64,000 nucleotides of DNA, from positions 229,367,265 through 229,431,264 of the forward strand of contig CM056993.1 in the NCBI GenBank assembly GCA_029891345.1, read 5' to 3'. How positions within the stretch are numbered: the stretch's first letter is position 1; each line of letters opens with the position of its first letter. Positions 10,406 through 21,110 of the stretch are shown here, in pieces. The position numbers and the translations under genes are program-made. Below the pieces are notes generated by a model, which was not told the DNA's origin, did no database searches, and saw only the letters and a list, made by a program, of their open reading frames with translations. This stretch comes from Dryococelus australis. Taxonomy: Eukaryota > Arthropoda > Insecta > Phasmatodea > Phasmatidae.

Positions 10406-10571
10406 CTCTGTAACAACAGGATCCAAACCTTCTGCTCCAACAACACAATTCTGGAATTGCAGGTAGTTAACCTCCAGCAGTTCTTTCAAATGTTTCAAAC
10501 CATGAGAACGAATGTCCATGTTCTCATGAGTAATATAAGAGAGTGCATCCTTCAGAGTATCCAGAAATGGC
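10406..10571 (-). CDS. ATR: ATR kinase, internal exon d (HEAT/UME region)
   Basis: Minus-strand exon of 166 nt with acceptor CTTTTTTAG before 10571 and donor GAG|GTACAC after 10406. Its first base completes the AG left by exon 32399-32184 to give Arg, and it ends in phase 0, matching the exon at 875. It encodes PFLDTLKDALSYITHENMD, IRSHGLKHLKELL and a stretch ending EGLDPVVTE. The H-E-N-x-D-[IV]-R-x-H-x-L-x-x-L-K-E pattern and the 'DPV[IV]' end are as in animal ATR just before the CLGELGAIDPG motif. The fold is a pair of HEAT-type helices. A Tigger element begins 249 bp upstream of the acceptor. There are no internal stops. Confidence 0.93.
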
Positions 10572-10819
10572 CTAAAAAAGCAACAAAACTCTCAGTAACA
10601 AAAATTATAATACAATTCAATGGATTACAAATGTATAATGTTTATTACCATAGTCCTACTGAAAATGAAACTTAAACCAAGCTGTTTTTTACACAGCCAT
10701 CAAAATTACTTCAAACAAAATCACATGTAGGGTACAGTTATGTCACTATCTTATATGTCAATTTATTGTGGATTATAACAATGGCAATTAAATTATTTAA
10801 ATTAGTTACATAATACATA
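10572..10819. other. Intron between ATR exon d and the Tigger element
   Basis: AT-rich. Should contain the branch point for the 10571 acceptor. Nothing else seen. Confidence 0.6.
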
Positions 10820-12590
10820 CAGCTAAGTCTCTGTAATTTGAGCTCATTGGGCTTAAGCTACCTCAAATTACAAAAAAAACTCAGGCTACATGGAAATATG
10901 AACAAAACAAAGGGAAGAACTGCCAAACCTTCTATGTGGGTCATCACAGGTACAGTCTCTACACACACAACTTCGTCGCCACTTTATTCTGTTGGTTCAA
11001 TCAACATTTCAACTATTGAAAAATCAGTCACTTCAATCTTTTCATAACTAGTCATCCAATCTGAAACCTCATTTTCATTTGCGTTTTTACAACCACAAAA
11101 CTTTGTAATCAGCTATGCCAAGGGCAGGTCATCTTCATCTGTATTGTTAGTAAAGCCATTTCTTCCTGTAAAATCCTGTTCCAAGACATTTTTAGTCAAT
11201 TCGCCTGTATTTCAGCCCATGAATCAGCCAGCCAGTAAACTATGTCTCTCATCATTCCCCCTCCACCTTACCAGAAAGTCAACGATGGTACCTTCACCTT
11301 GCAGGAGCATCTGTAGCAGACGACGACGATACTTTTTTTTTTCAATCATTCTAAAACACGTTGATCTAGGGGCTGTATAAAATTTGTTAAATTTGAGGGT
11401 AAGAACATGGTGAAATACAGCATTGTCCAGAAATTATATTGCTTTGGAAGGCAAGCCCATTGTCTTTACGTAGTTTTTGGTTTTGGGAACAAAATCATTA
11501 ATAAACCATTTCTTAAAAATACTTTAATCCATCCGAGCAGATTTTTTGTTTGTGTACGTAACAGGCAGTGGAGAAGAGTGATATTATTTTTAATTCTTGG
11601 CTTAGCAGACTTGACTGTTACTACTAGCTTAAGTTTATAATCTTCACTTGCATTCGATGTAGCAAGAACTGTCACCTTCTCTTTAAATTAATTGTGACCC
11701 GGGCAGCCTTTTCTTCTCTCGAGTCTAGTTTAGATGGGAGCATTTTAAAGTTTAGATCAGTTTCATCACAATTGTACAATTGATCTGGAGTTAAAACTTT
11801 CTTCGTCTCTAATTTTTTTTAATTTCTCACAGAACTGTGTTACAGCCTCTGAATCCGCAGAAAGTTTCCCATCGCACATTTTGAATTGCCTTACATCACT
11901 TCTTCCACCTGTCCAACCATCCTGAACTTAGTAAAATCTTCTTGACCTTCCTTTAACTCATTTCTGAAAAACAATGCCTTTTCTTGCAGGGTTGGGCCAG
12001 AAATTAGACTTCCCTTTTGCCTTTGTTGGCTAAACCATATATACAAGACTTCACTCGTTTTTTTACAGTCTGATTTCTTCATCGACTTCCGTTCACAAGA
12101 CGAAAGACCGGAGCACTTATTAAAAGAAAACTGATCAATGTTATCTCTCTTTCTATACCAGTTTTAGACAGTCACTGCACTAACACCATACTCAGCAGCA
12201 AGTTTTTTTTAATATCTCACCTTTATCGAGTCTTTTCAAGGCTTCCAGCTTCAAACTCAAAGGCACGAACTTTCCCTTATTCTTCCCACTATGAAAGTTT
12301 AAAATGCATAGGCCTACATAATTAAAAAAAAAAAACGTACATACTGTAAAGTAAAAAATTCCATTGAAAAAAACACACTAACATTAGTAAAATTGGTTTA
12401 GCGTAACATACAGGTGCGCACACTATGCACTGTTTGCAATAACAGTCATACTGCCACTGACTTATTTTTAGCAATGTTGGCATGACTATGGTGCATCATA
12501 TGATGTCTAGAAGGAGACAAATATTAAAAGACCGGCTCGGATTACACAGACCCTTGAACTACTGGGGCTCAAATTACCTACACTCTACTG
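10820..12590 (-). mobile_element. Tigger (pogo-type) DNA transposon, degenerate but with both ends
   Basis: Ends are inverted repeats of each other: from each end CAG, a variable 10-bp stretch, then GTAATTTGAGC (10820-10845 and 12565-12590). Each end is flanked by TA, the target duplicated by this group. The minus strand carries the transposase in order. 12290-12080 has a psq/CENP-B N-terminal helix with SLKLEALKRLDKGE. 12082-11891 has the CENP-B helix-turn-helix with IWFSQQRQKGSLISGPTLQE and KALFFRNEL. Around 11765 is LYNCDETDLNFKMLPSK with the first catalytic Asp, then NDFVPK and FLDNAVFHH with the second. FIQPLDQRVLE with the third is in a shifted frame near 11370. Many stops and frameshifts make it inactive. 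At 1771 bp it is shorter than typical 2.4-kb Tiggers. Confidence 0.85.
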
Positions 12591-14060
12591 TATTACAATT
12601 CACTAAATAATGTCTTAATGCCATGGTTCATGAATTAGCATGAAACTTAGTTTTATTTCAATGGGGATAACAATAATGTCAATCAAGTTAATAATATATA
12701 ATCTACTGATAAATGAAGTAAAAAGTTTGAAAATTATTGTGACGTAATATAAACTTCAAATACATCACACAAGACGTAAAAAAAAATATTAATAGTATGA
12801 TGCTGTATTAGGTCCACGAACTGATGCCATTTACAGTCTCCTGAGCGTAATTTGTGTGTGATGACTGAAATTTAATTGTTAAAATGTTTATTAATCGTTT
12901 TTTTTAGTAATGCATTAATATTACCTTTGTCACCCACTCCAATAATTTTATATGATTTTTTTTTTTTTTTACTTTGGAGTGTGTTACGACCGGTAACAAA
13001 AATCCTGTTTTATTTCAGTATATATATGAACATTTCGCACATTTATACAGAACTCGTTACGCCAAGTTTACTCTTCAATTCTATATATTGATAATGAAAA
13101 CAGGACTTGTAATTTATGCATTTGAAACTAAATACTCCTGAACTGTGTGGCGAGGCACAATGTAAAGTTTCTTACGTGCCAAGAGAGCACTTCACATGTA
13201 GTGATACCGACCATCACAAGCCACCCGGGAGAGAGTGTGCGAGGGGATGCCACATCACCGCAGATCGTCACTGTTTTACTGTAGTGAGTGGCGTGTTGCA
13301 TGCAAAAAACATAATGGGCAGGAGAAAAACATCTTACCACAGCAGGAAACAAAATAAGAGGGCGAAAGCGATTGCATTGTCTTGGCAAAAAAAAAAAATA
13401 TTGCACAGGAAAACAAGGTTCAATACATCAAAGAAAGCGAATCTTAGGATAATTTACAGTAAGTAATAATTTATCACAATAAAATTAAATATTTTGTTTC
13501 TTATATAGTGTAAAGTAAAAATATATAACTTGTCCAACAGGTTGTCAGTTTTCGATTGTCCCCTAGTTGCTTATAACTCATAGACTATAAATCCAAATTT
13601 TTGCCATTATTTTTACAATGATAACACGTTTCTTTGTGAAAAAGTTATCTCAGTGTGAGTACAATACCTGGGGTGCAATTTATATAAACCCTATACATTT
13701 TCAATACTATGTTTTTTTTCTTAAACACACGTGCACCAATGTACACGATCGGCACAAATATGCCAGGGAATGATAATATTCTGTTTCATAATGTTTATTT
13801 ATACATAGAATTACTTGCAATATGTTTCACAGGAAACATGTTGCATTAAGTGTGATTGTGAATTAATATGATACTTATTGTATGTTGAGATTTTTACCTC
13901 CCCTTACCCCTTGAAATTTCTCTTATTTTGTTAGCTATTATGAATATCCCTGAAGACTGTGTGTTTTTTTAACTATGCAAGTGCTTCCCAGTCATTTATT
14001 ACTGCATCCCTACTATAAAACATCCAGCTGTTGTTCGCTCCTAGGGAAGGGTCAAGGTAT
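12591..14060. other. Intron segment, AT-rich, no gene assigned
   Basis: T runs at 12959-12970. A 116-codon plus-strand frame at 13116-13466 has a Cys/His-containing start (EHFTCSDTDHHKPPG) and a basic C-terminus, but no recognised motif and no coding neighbours; it is more likely chance or unclassified repeat. Confidence 0.45.
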
Positions 14061-14149
14061 GTGATGAGAGAAGGCTGGCACTAATCTGAGCCGGCTGTCC
14101 AAACAAAAAAACAGGCCTGTCGTTTTCTGTCAGCCAGAAGAGTTAACTC

Positions 14150-14339
14150 GGTGAGATGAGATTGATGATGGAGCAGCGCCGGAATGCACAGGCAGGGGAA
14201 ACTGGAGATTCCTGAGAAAATCCGCCGACCAGTAGCACGATTTCCACATGTAAAAATTTGGAAGTGACCCTGACCGGACATCGAACTCAGATCGCGTTAG
14301 TAGGAGGCGAGCACTCTAGCTGATTGAGCGCCATGGTCC
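14150..14339 (-). repeat. tRNA-derived SINE, copy 1
   Basis: The minus strand begins ggaccatggcgctcaatcag, a tRNA-like head with an A-box-like segment. A B-box-like GAGTTCGATGTCC lies at about 14289-14277. A body shared with copies 2 and 3 follows (fixed words acatgtgga, gattttctc, and tccggcgctgctccat for this copy), ending near ctcatctcacc. RNA polymerase III would transcribe such elements from the internal boxes and a LINE would move them. Same orientation as ATR. Confidence 0.8.
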
Positions 14340-15062
14340 ATACTGTATCTCTACTGAAAAATAGAAATTTTAACTAAACATGTTCACTTAGAATCCTTGT
14401 GCAAAGTTGCACACAAATATAGATTTGTCAGTAATTGCAATAATGTAAATAACTCAAAATATATTCTTTGGTTGTCGTTTCAAGACACGCAACCTACTGC
14501 ATGGTCAAACATGCTTGATAAATGTACAAATAAATATACTGATTATATAACAATATCATCAACAACGAGCACACAAACAAATACAAATACTAAAGGAATG
14601 CCCATCAGACACAGCGGAAAATCTAATTGTTGGAATATTAGATAAATTTAACCATTTTAACATACAGACGTGCACACATTGATACTTGTATATACTTACA
14701 GCTGATAAGCTTCCATTTACATTATTGGTTTTACCTATATGAATAGCATCCAGTTAGGGTTAAATTGTTAATTTCTTCCCTATCATTTTCCTTATTGTCA
14801 CGAAGTGGCACCATTTATTGTCGTTCAGCAGTAGGGATGTGCAGTCTAGTTACACTCCAGTATTTGTTACTTCTAGTTACTACTCAATCGAAGACTCATT
14901 ACTCTGTACTCTTTACTTAGTTACTAGTTACATTTCTCCGGATCTTCGGGAGAAAGCGTGCATAGGCCGTGAAGTAGGAATAGTTACTACAGTTCCTTAC
15001 TCGCTACTAGAAAGAAGTGAAGAGATTTCGGTGGCTCTTAACAGCAAGGTCTTGAGAGCCTA
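14340..15062. other. Intron segment with possible hAT-type terminal sequence
   Basis: From 14826 the sequence cagcagtagggatgtgcag, followed by repeated GTTACT/AGTTAC words to about 15005, resembles termini of non-autonomous hAT elements. Similar GTTACT-rich sequence recurs at 16205-16270, so a broken element may enclose SINE copy 2. Ends not matched with confidence. Confidence 0.3.
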
Positions 15063-15257
15063 TGTGGGTGATTGAAGTGAATATGGAGCAGCACCGGAAT
15101 AAAGGGGCGGGGAAACGGGAAATCCCCTAGAAAACCCACTGAACGGCATCGTGCAGCACAATTCCCACTTGCAAAAATCCGGTGACTCAGCTGGGTATTG
15201 AACCCGGTTCGCCTTGGTGGGAGGCGAGTGTGCTAATCGCTCAGCCACCGTGGCCCC
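15063..15257 (-). repeat. tRNA-derived SINE, copy 2 (best conserved)
   Basis: The minus strand starts ggggccacggtggctgagcg. The A box TGGCTGAGCGATTAGC and the B box GGTTCAATACC (plus 15193-15203) are both close to RNA polymerase III consensus. The body follows the copy 1 order: gattttTgcaagtggg, then a fixed 'cccgtttccccgcccc' stretch, then tccggtgctgctccat. This is the best copy to define the family. Confidence 0.88.
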
Positions 15258-16369
15258 TCGTTTCTAGAGATTTCATTAGGTAGCATGGAGACCAAAAAGA
15301 AGGAACTTTCGTTACAAGTTGCAACAGGGCTAGTAAGAGAGGTTAAGGCCCTATTTCTACAAGAATAATAATAAGTATGCAAAGCACTCAATACATAATT
15401 TTGCTCAATATAATTTACAGTTAAATAAATATCTATGTTCAAAATTATATGTATTTTTTGGGAACTCAAAATCATATAAGTTAATGTTTCAATCAACTAA
15501 TATTTACATTTGATGCACACTAAACTGCTGCGTGTATAGTTATTATTCAAGTGCCAGATATATCGAACTTTTTATTTACAGCAGTTTTAAAATTGGACTG
15601 AGATTAATTTTCTTGAAAAACCATTCAGCAGATTAAGCAAATAATTTTGAACAACATAAAATATGCACAAGTGTAATGATATATTATCAGTAAACTCTCA
15701 CATTTAAATAAGCAATTATGTATTCATACATAAAAAATGATAATAAACGCAAGCTAAACAATTTTGTCATCAATATTATAAATCCTCTAAGAAGGATGTC
15801 TGTCCACAAGAACTAAATATGAAAAAGTTTTACATAATTAACATAGATTACATCAATTACATGTAGTCACAACAAATAATGCAGCACTTTCACGAAGCTC
15901 TCAAATGAATGTTCTATAGTCTGAACAGCAATATACAGTAAAAGTTATGATACGCTGAAAAATTTGTAAGTAACACACAATAAGACACTTCATACATAGG
16001 CCTAAAACTTAAAGACTTTTGTGTGTACAACAAAAATAATTATCAATACAAAGTTATCCCCATCCCCCCTCCAAACATATGGGACACAATGGTTGTTTCC
16101 GCCCGACCCTAATTCCCTTGCATGCTGAGCTGCGTCGAGGAGAGGACATTGTTACTTTCTACTACGCATGTCCACTCGAGCCTGCACAGTAGGTAATTGT
16201 GAAAGCTTCATGAATAGTTACTTGCGTAACAAGAATTTACGAGAATCAGTACTCATTACTTCGGATCCTACGTGGTTCCCCAAAACTGGATTGTAACTTC
16301 AAAAGGGTAGTTATTCCCGGGGCCGTAGTTGTGTTTACTTTGGAAAAGTAAAATGTGCATTTCTTTAAT
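15258..16369. other. Intron segment, AT-rich
   Basis: No coding signal. 16060-16330 is GC-moderate with GTTACT-type words as noted at 14826. Confidence 0.45.
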
Positions 16370-16475
16370 ACACATAAACCAACTATTTTTTTAATTCGAC
16401 AATTCAAAATTATGTAATTCGAAGTCTGAAAATTTGGTCCCGGGCATTTCGAATTAACGAGATTCTATTCTCATT
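16370..16475. mobile_element. pogo/Tigger-type terminal fragment
   Basis: On the minus strand the sequence gaatagaatctcgttaattc, then cgaaatgcccgggacc, is of the kind found at Tigger-like termini. A related 'attaacgagattctgtt' word is at 55047-55063. No transposase and no opposite end nearby. Confidence 0.4.
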
Positions 16476-17360
16476 AAATGCATTGTTTTTCATTCCACTG
16501 CTTTGAAAATTATAATGTAAATACACAAATAATAATGGCAACGATGAAGAGCACAATCAAATTTCAAAAAAATTGCAAGTTACGTAGTATGGGTTTATTA
16601 TAATTGGTTTCTTTTAATTTAAGCACTGAGGTCTTTACTCTTTATTGTATATTCCACAGGCCACAATAACATACAACTTGGTTATTCATAAGATCAATTG
16701 AGGTAACCATCCCAGTATATTAACGGTTTGAGCACAAATCATGTCATAAACCACCGCCGCATGAAAAGTTTAGGATGTGAAATGGGCAGTGCTTTTTAGG
16801 GTATGTTGCAGATGTGCTCAATGAATTTAGACTTGCATATCAGAAGATTCGCTACGCAACATCACTATTCTGCAGGAGACCTGTTTCTCAGAAAGTTGTG
16901 CAAATAGAATAACAAAAAAATATAATAAAACCTGTATAATAATATATATATACATAATTAATAAAATTATTGGATGAATAATGTATGCCTATAATTCAAT
17001 GTAAAGCTACAACTTTCATTGATCTTTAAGAACATGTAGGAGCTCTTACAAAACACCATTAATAATATTCTAGTATTAGGTTCACTCTTTCTTTATGGTA
17101 AAATACTCCTGATTTCCAATTTTGTTTTTCCACAAGCATACCTAGTGAGATTAGATTGTATAATAAAAATCTTTGTTTCGAAATAAGTAACAGTTCCCTT
17201 AAGGCCACTGGTGCACAGGCCTACTCTTTATTTTCAAAAATGTGCAAAATAGCATTTTCATTATCAGTTGCATGATTTCAACCAGACACACTGTGCATTA
17301 ACACATCTTTTTTTACAGTGCACTATTGGCCTTTATAGCTTTGTAATCTGCATTTACGAT
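16476..17360. other. Intron segment, AT-rich
   Basis: Nothing recognisable beyond short A/T runs. Confidence 0.5.
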
Positions 17361-17426
17361 AGATTACACATTTAATGGAAGATGTCTTTTTTTAGATTAC
17401 ACATTTAGTGGAAGATGTCTTTTTTT
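17361..17426. repeat. Two-copy 33-bp tandem repeat
   Basis: Units 17361-17393 and 17394-17426 differ at one position (tttaatgg versus tttagtgg). A recent tandem duplication. Confidence 0.9.
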
Positions 17427-17997
17427 ACAGGGAGAAAACTGTCTTCAAAGACAAAGACAGTAATTTACCTTCATTGATCACAGAATAAGTGAATGGTAAG
17501 ACTTTGTGGGATGACATAACGTTTAGTCCGGGGTATGTTTTACCATTCGTACTTAATTAACAGAGTGAGCATATGAGACAATGCATGACAGGCACATTAG
17601 AATTAACAAAAAAAAATCCGGAAGAGGGTTGAATGTCAGTGGATTTTGGAGTGTGATAGCTGTAATCATGAATTCCGAATATGCAATGAAAAACCTCGTT
17701 ACGAAACACCCAATAGTGCTGCTGCCTGGACAGCTTTCACAAGCGGAATCAGGTATGTGCAGCTTGAAATTAGAAGAAATTAGACAGGAAAACTGGGGCT
17801 GAAGATACAAGAGGCACCTCCAATAACTATGCCGTGTAAGTTTGATAGTACTGCAATTAATATTAGCAAATTTTACCTAACGGACAAGAAAACCACAATA
17901 TATTGTCGCAGCGAGGCAGGATAAACATGGAGGAAGAAGGCCGACTGTTAGTGGCCCCAAAGGCACACTGTCGTCCCAACCTGCCTGAATAATGTGC
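17427..17997. other. Intron segment, no gene seen
   Basis: Short frames only; no recognised motif. Confidence 0.45.
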
Positions 17998-18170
17998 ATG
18001 GTGAGATGAGATGTGGGTGGAGCAGCAGCGCAATGCAAGGGCGGGGAAAACAGGAAATCTCAGAGCAAAACCCATCAGCTACGGGATTCACCATGTTCCC
18101 CACATGTGAAAATTGGGTGACCATCCGGTTAAATCCGGATCAGTGTTATGCAAAACTGGTGTGGCTAATG
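17998..18170 (-). repeat. tRNA-derived SINE, copy 3 (degenerate head)
   Basis: Shares the body with copies 1 and 2: on the plus strand ggtgagatgagatg, then ggagcagcagcgcaatg, then gggcggggaaa, then cccacatgtgaaaa. The tRNA-like head is eroded; the B box is not clearly preserved (ggatttaaccgg) and the A box is not recognisable. Same orientation as the other two. Confidence 0.72.
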
Positions 18171-19740
18171 AAAGTTATTTTATGATTGAGTCTAAAAATA
18201 TTAAGTGGCCCACACCTCTTCGTAGCCGTACATCTACATACCTCAAAATTTTACCCTGATGGTAGTACGTCATTTTTTTGGTGTTTTTAAGACTAGTGTG
18301 TACACAGCTAACTAGGTAATAACAGATTTACATCACTTGTTTGAATTTTGGAGTCCCAAATTCTGATTTTAAATGACTCTCAGGCCAGTCCATGAAACTA
18401 GGCAAATGGAACTGTTTGCCTCAGGGCCTCCAATCACAAAGAGCCTCAAATTTCCAGAGTTTTGAAAGTTTGTATTCTGTGAGGAAACAGTGACAATTAC
18501 TACTTTCATTAAAGTAATTTTTTTTTTTTTTTTTTTTTCACTATTAGTGTCAGCTTTTTTTACTACTACAAAACAATCAAAAAACATCAATGGCTGATTT
18601 TAAGACAGTAAAGCACTGAGAGAATCCTAAAATTTTAAATGTTACTATCCAAGTTATCCTAAATAGGCTTCTGTCTGCATTCAACTTCTAATCCATTAGC
18701 CTACATTTAGAGATAAGTCCATTTGAGGTGATAAAATATATGACTTTACACACACACACCTATAGATATAACTTAAAACCATATCTGAGATATGCCTGCT
18801 GGTGTTTAGTGTGACATACGTGTGTGCTTTGCTTCATATGTTGGACATTGAAATGTGTACATTTTCATAAATATATATTATTTAGAAATAATTAATTTTA
18901 ATTTGTTTATTTTTTTAATGAGGAGATGTTTGATTATGTATAAAACCTATTATATTAGGTATTGAAGAAGTCTGTATGTGTTTTATTCGTGCATATGTAA
19001 AACTTGACAAAAAACGTGTAACAAAAGTGACTTAAGAATGTACCTTTGTCAAATAGTGATTGACGCTCATGAAATGATGTTTTTGTTATAAGCAAACATT
19101 TATTTACTTTCAAGCATAAATAAAAATATATATTTTACCACTGTTTCTCATTATGTTTTTATCTATAAATTGTAGCATTAAAAACAGTAATTCTTTATGA
19201 CTCTTTGATATTTGTGTGAATGGGAAAAATAAATTTGAGGAGCAATTAATGTAACCATATAACTACAAGCGTTTTATGAAGACACAATTTCCCCTTACAC
19301 CGAATAAATTCATGTTAACACAGTAAACTATTATTTCAACATCGAACTGCAGTACACAAAACATTAATCACCTCAAGTAATGTGAAATGTGTGTGGAGAA
19401 AGTTTCACGATTGCACACAGTCGCACTCCTGGTAGGTCGAGGTGAAGCCCACACAAAATTTAAAAACTGAATATTGCTGTTTTATTTACGTAACCCAAAT
19501 CCTCTGCGTAAGCCAAAGTGTAGATATATTTGGAAAATGTATCGTCTTTGGTGGAGGTTGGACTGAAACCAGCGTTGTAACAATGAAAAATAATTAAATA
19601 GGACATTTGGGTGTTTTCTTAATTTTTTTTGGGCAAAGAGTGTAATGTTTTATCAGTATTTGAAGTTTTAGCCGTGTTTGAGTGTTTATCTGTCATACAC
19701 TTGTTTTTTCTAAAGTTGTAGTAAGGTTGCGCCAACATTT
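18171..19740. other. Intron segment, AT-rich, T21 tract
   Basis: A long T run lies at 18518-18538. 18700-19360 is almost pure AT-rich sequence. No gene or element identified. Confidence 0.5.
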
Positions 19741-19829
19741 AGAGATAAAAGCTTTTTACTACTGTTGTATACAGTTTTTCCATCGAGAATGTTCTAGAAG
19801 TTTGATTATTGTTAGCTGCGACGCAATAT

Positions 19830-19867
19830 GACATGGCATGGGGAGGGATTTCAAGCCATGCCATGTC
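19830..19867. repeat. Perfect 12-bp stem-loop
   Basis: gacatggcatgg at 19830-19841 pairs with ccatgccatgtc at 19856-19867; loop of 14 nt. Could fold in DNA or RNA. Role unknown. Confidence 0.85.
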
Positions 19868-20168
19868 CTTATTTGGTTACATTTTTGGTAATGAGGTGCG
19901 AAGAGTGTGGGAGGCACATGTCGATGTGAGCTTGGAGTGCATACCGCCCGCCAACAGATTACAACAAACCGTAAAGGGAGCATGACGTGCTAGTGATGGT
20001 CTTGCGATGCAAGCTTTGGAGTGATGTCATTAATGAGTGAACTACTGCGGCGCTGTTATGTTTCATTTGTCTCGATCTGACAGTTCATAACTGTGCATTA
20101 CTAGCAGAGTGTAAACCTGTTGTTTTGAATTTAAATTTAAAATAAAAAGGAACTATTCTGAGATTGAA

Positions 20169-20172
<4 letters not shown>

Positions 20173-20214
<42 letters not shown>
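20173..20214. repeat. (TA)n microsatellite
   Basis: About 21 AT units followed directly by T-rich sequence. Confidence 0.95.
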
Positions 20215-20218
<4 letters not shown>

Positions 20219-20239
20219 TTTTTTTTATTTTTTTTTTTT

Positions 20240-20297
20240 TGCGCCTTTTAAGTTGCATGTCTCTACCGATTGAGCGAAACTGAGCTGTGATTTCCAG
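20240..20297 (-). repeat. Truncated tRNA-like head with oligo(A) tail
   Basis: On the minus strand, tttcgctcaatcggtagaga is close to a tRNA D-arm/A-box region. After 20 more bases (ending aaggcgc) it runs into an A-rich tract (plus-strand T run 20217-20240). This looks like a short tRNA-derived retrocopy. No B box is present. Confidence 0.35.
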
Positions 20298-20330
20298 TCG
20301 TCATTTTTGGTGGCTGCAATGTTACAAATA

Positions 20331-20348
20331 TGGCACCCAAAGTGGGGC
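20331..20348 (+). promoter_or_regulatory. Retroelement primer binding site, tRNA-Lys type
   Basis: TGGCACCCAAAGTGGGGC matches the tRNA-Lys(1,2) primer binding site used by many retroviruses and by Drosophila gypsy at 16 of 18 positions. Minus-strand DNA synthesis would have started here. It lies about 430 bp before the gag-like ATG at 20777. Confidence 0.7.
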
Positions 20349-20776
20349 TCGATTAAAACACACCTGAAGATGTGGTGTTAACAAACATAGAAATACATCA
20401 ACAGCAAAACAGCAGTTCTCAATGAGAGGTGAGTGATGCGATACAGCTGTGTTCCAGTGTTCCACATAATAGCAAAAGATCCAGGTACCAAGACAACAGA
20501 CTAATCTCCAGCAGCAGTACACAAAGGTATTTATTCGTCAATCCACATCGGGCAATTTAGAAATGAAGTCATCAGTCCACGTAAATTCCTCATTATTTAT
20601 TGTATTTAATTTTGAGATATAGGTTATGGTGATAATTTTTACCAATGTTTAAATTCATGTTTGGTCACATAAAAACTAAATATATCACTTTATTTTGTTC
20701 TTGTTTCTCATGTTTTAGGCAGTTTGTTTACATGTAAAATATTGTAATGACACAGGTAAAATATATGCCATTCATT

Positions 20777-21110
20777 ATGGCTAGTCAGGATGAAAAGCGA
20801 ACAAGTGAAGGTGAAGATTTTGTAGGTTTTGAACAAGAAACAGACGTAAATTTGTCTAATATGTAAGTAAACACTTCAGGATCAGATTTTAGCAATGTAA
20901 ATAGGGAAATTCTGAGAAAAAAATGTCAGAAATGAGTGAACAAATAAGCCTGCTCATAAAGCTTATGACAAAAACATTCACTTGACGACCAGAAATTATA
21001 ATTTACAGAAAAATTCAACAAGGTACAAAATGCAATAGATAATAATACTAAGGGCCTGGTAGACTTAAGAATGAATGCAATGTCATATTGAATGAGGTTA
21101 TGGAGGAATG
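20777..21110 (+). pseudogene. Ty3/gypsy gag N-terminal relic
   Basis: ATG at 20777 begins MASQDEKRTSEGEDFVGFEQ. The frame stops at 20864-20866. Related frames continue with MSEMSEQISLLIKLM and a hydrophilic, helix-prone stretch (DNNTKGLVDLRMN), as expected for the variable N-terminus of gag. Position after the primer binding site and before the CCHC knuckle supports the call. Similarity to a specific family is not claimed. Confidence 0.5.

Larger units (their letters stand above)
19741..20330 (+). mobile_element. Probable LTR remnant preceding the gypsy relic
   Basis: GC-moderate 19.75-20.1 kb, then AATAAA-type signals at about 20142 and 20167, then a (TA)n/T-rich insert, and finally a tRNA-Lys-type primer binding site at 20331. 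That arrangement fits the end of a 5' LTR. A 12-bp perfect stem (19830-19841 with 19856-19867) lies within. The left LTR border and a 3' partner after 26.35 kb were not found. Confidence 0.4.

Noticed and set aside
13116-13466. 116-codon frame with Cys/His residues as a possible zinc finger
   Set aside because: Cys and His spacing fits no known finger, and neighbouring sequence is intronic AT-rich DNA.
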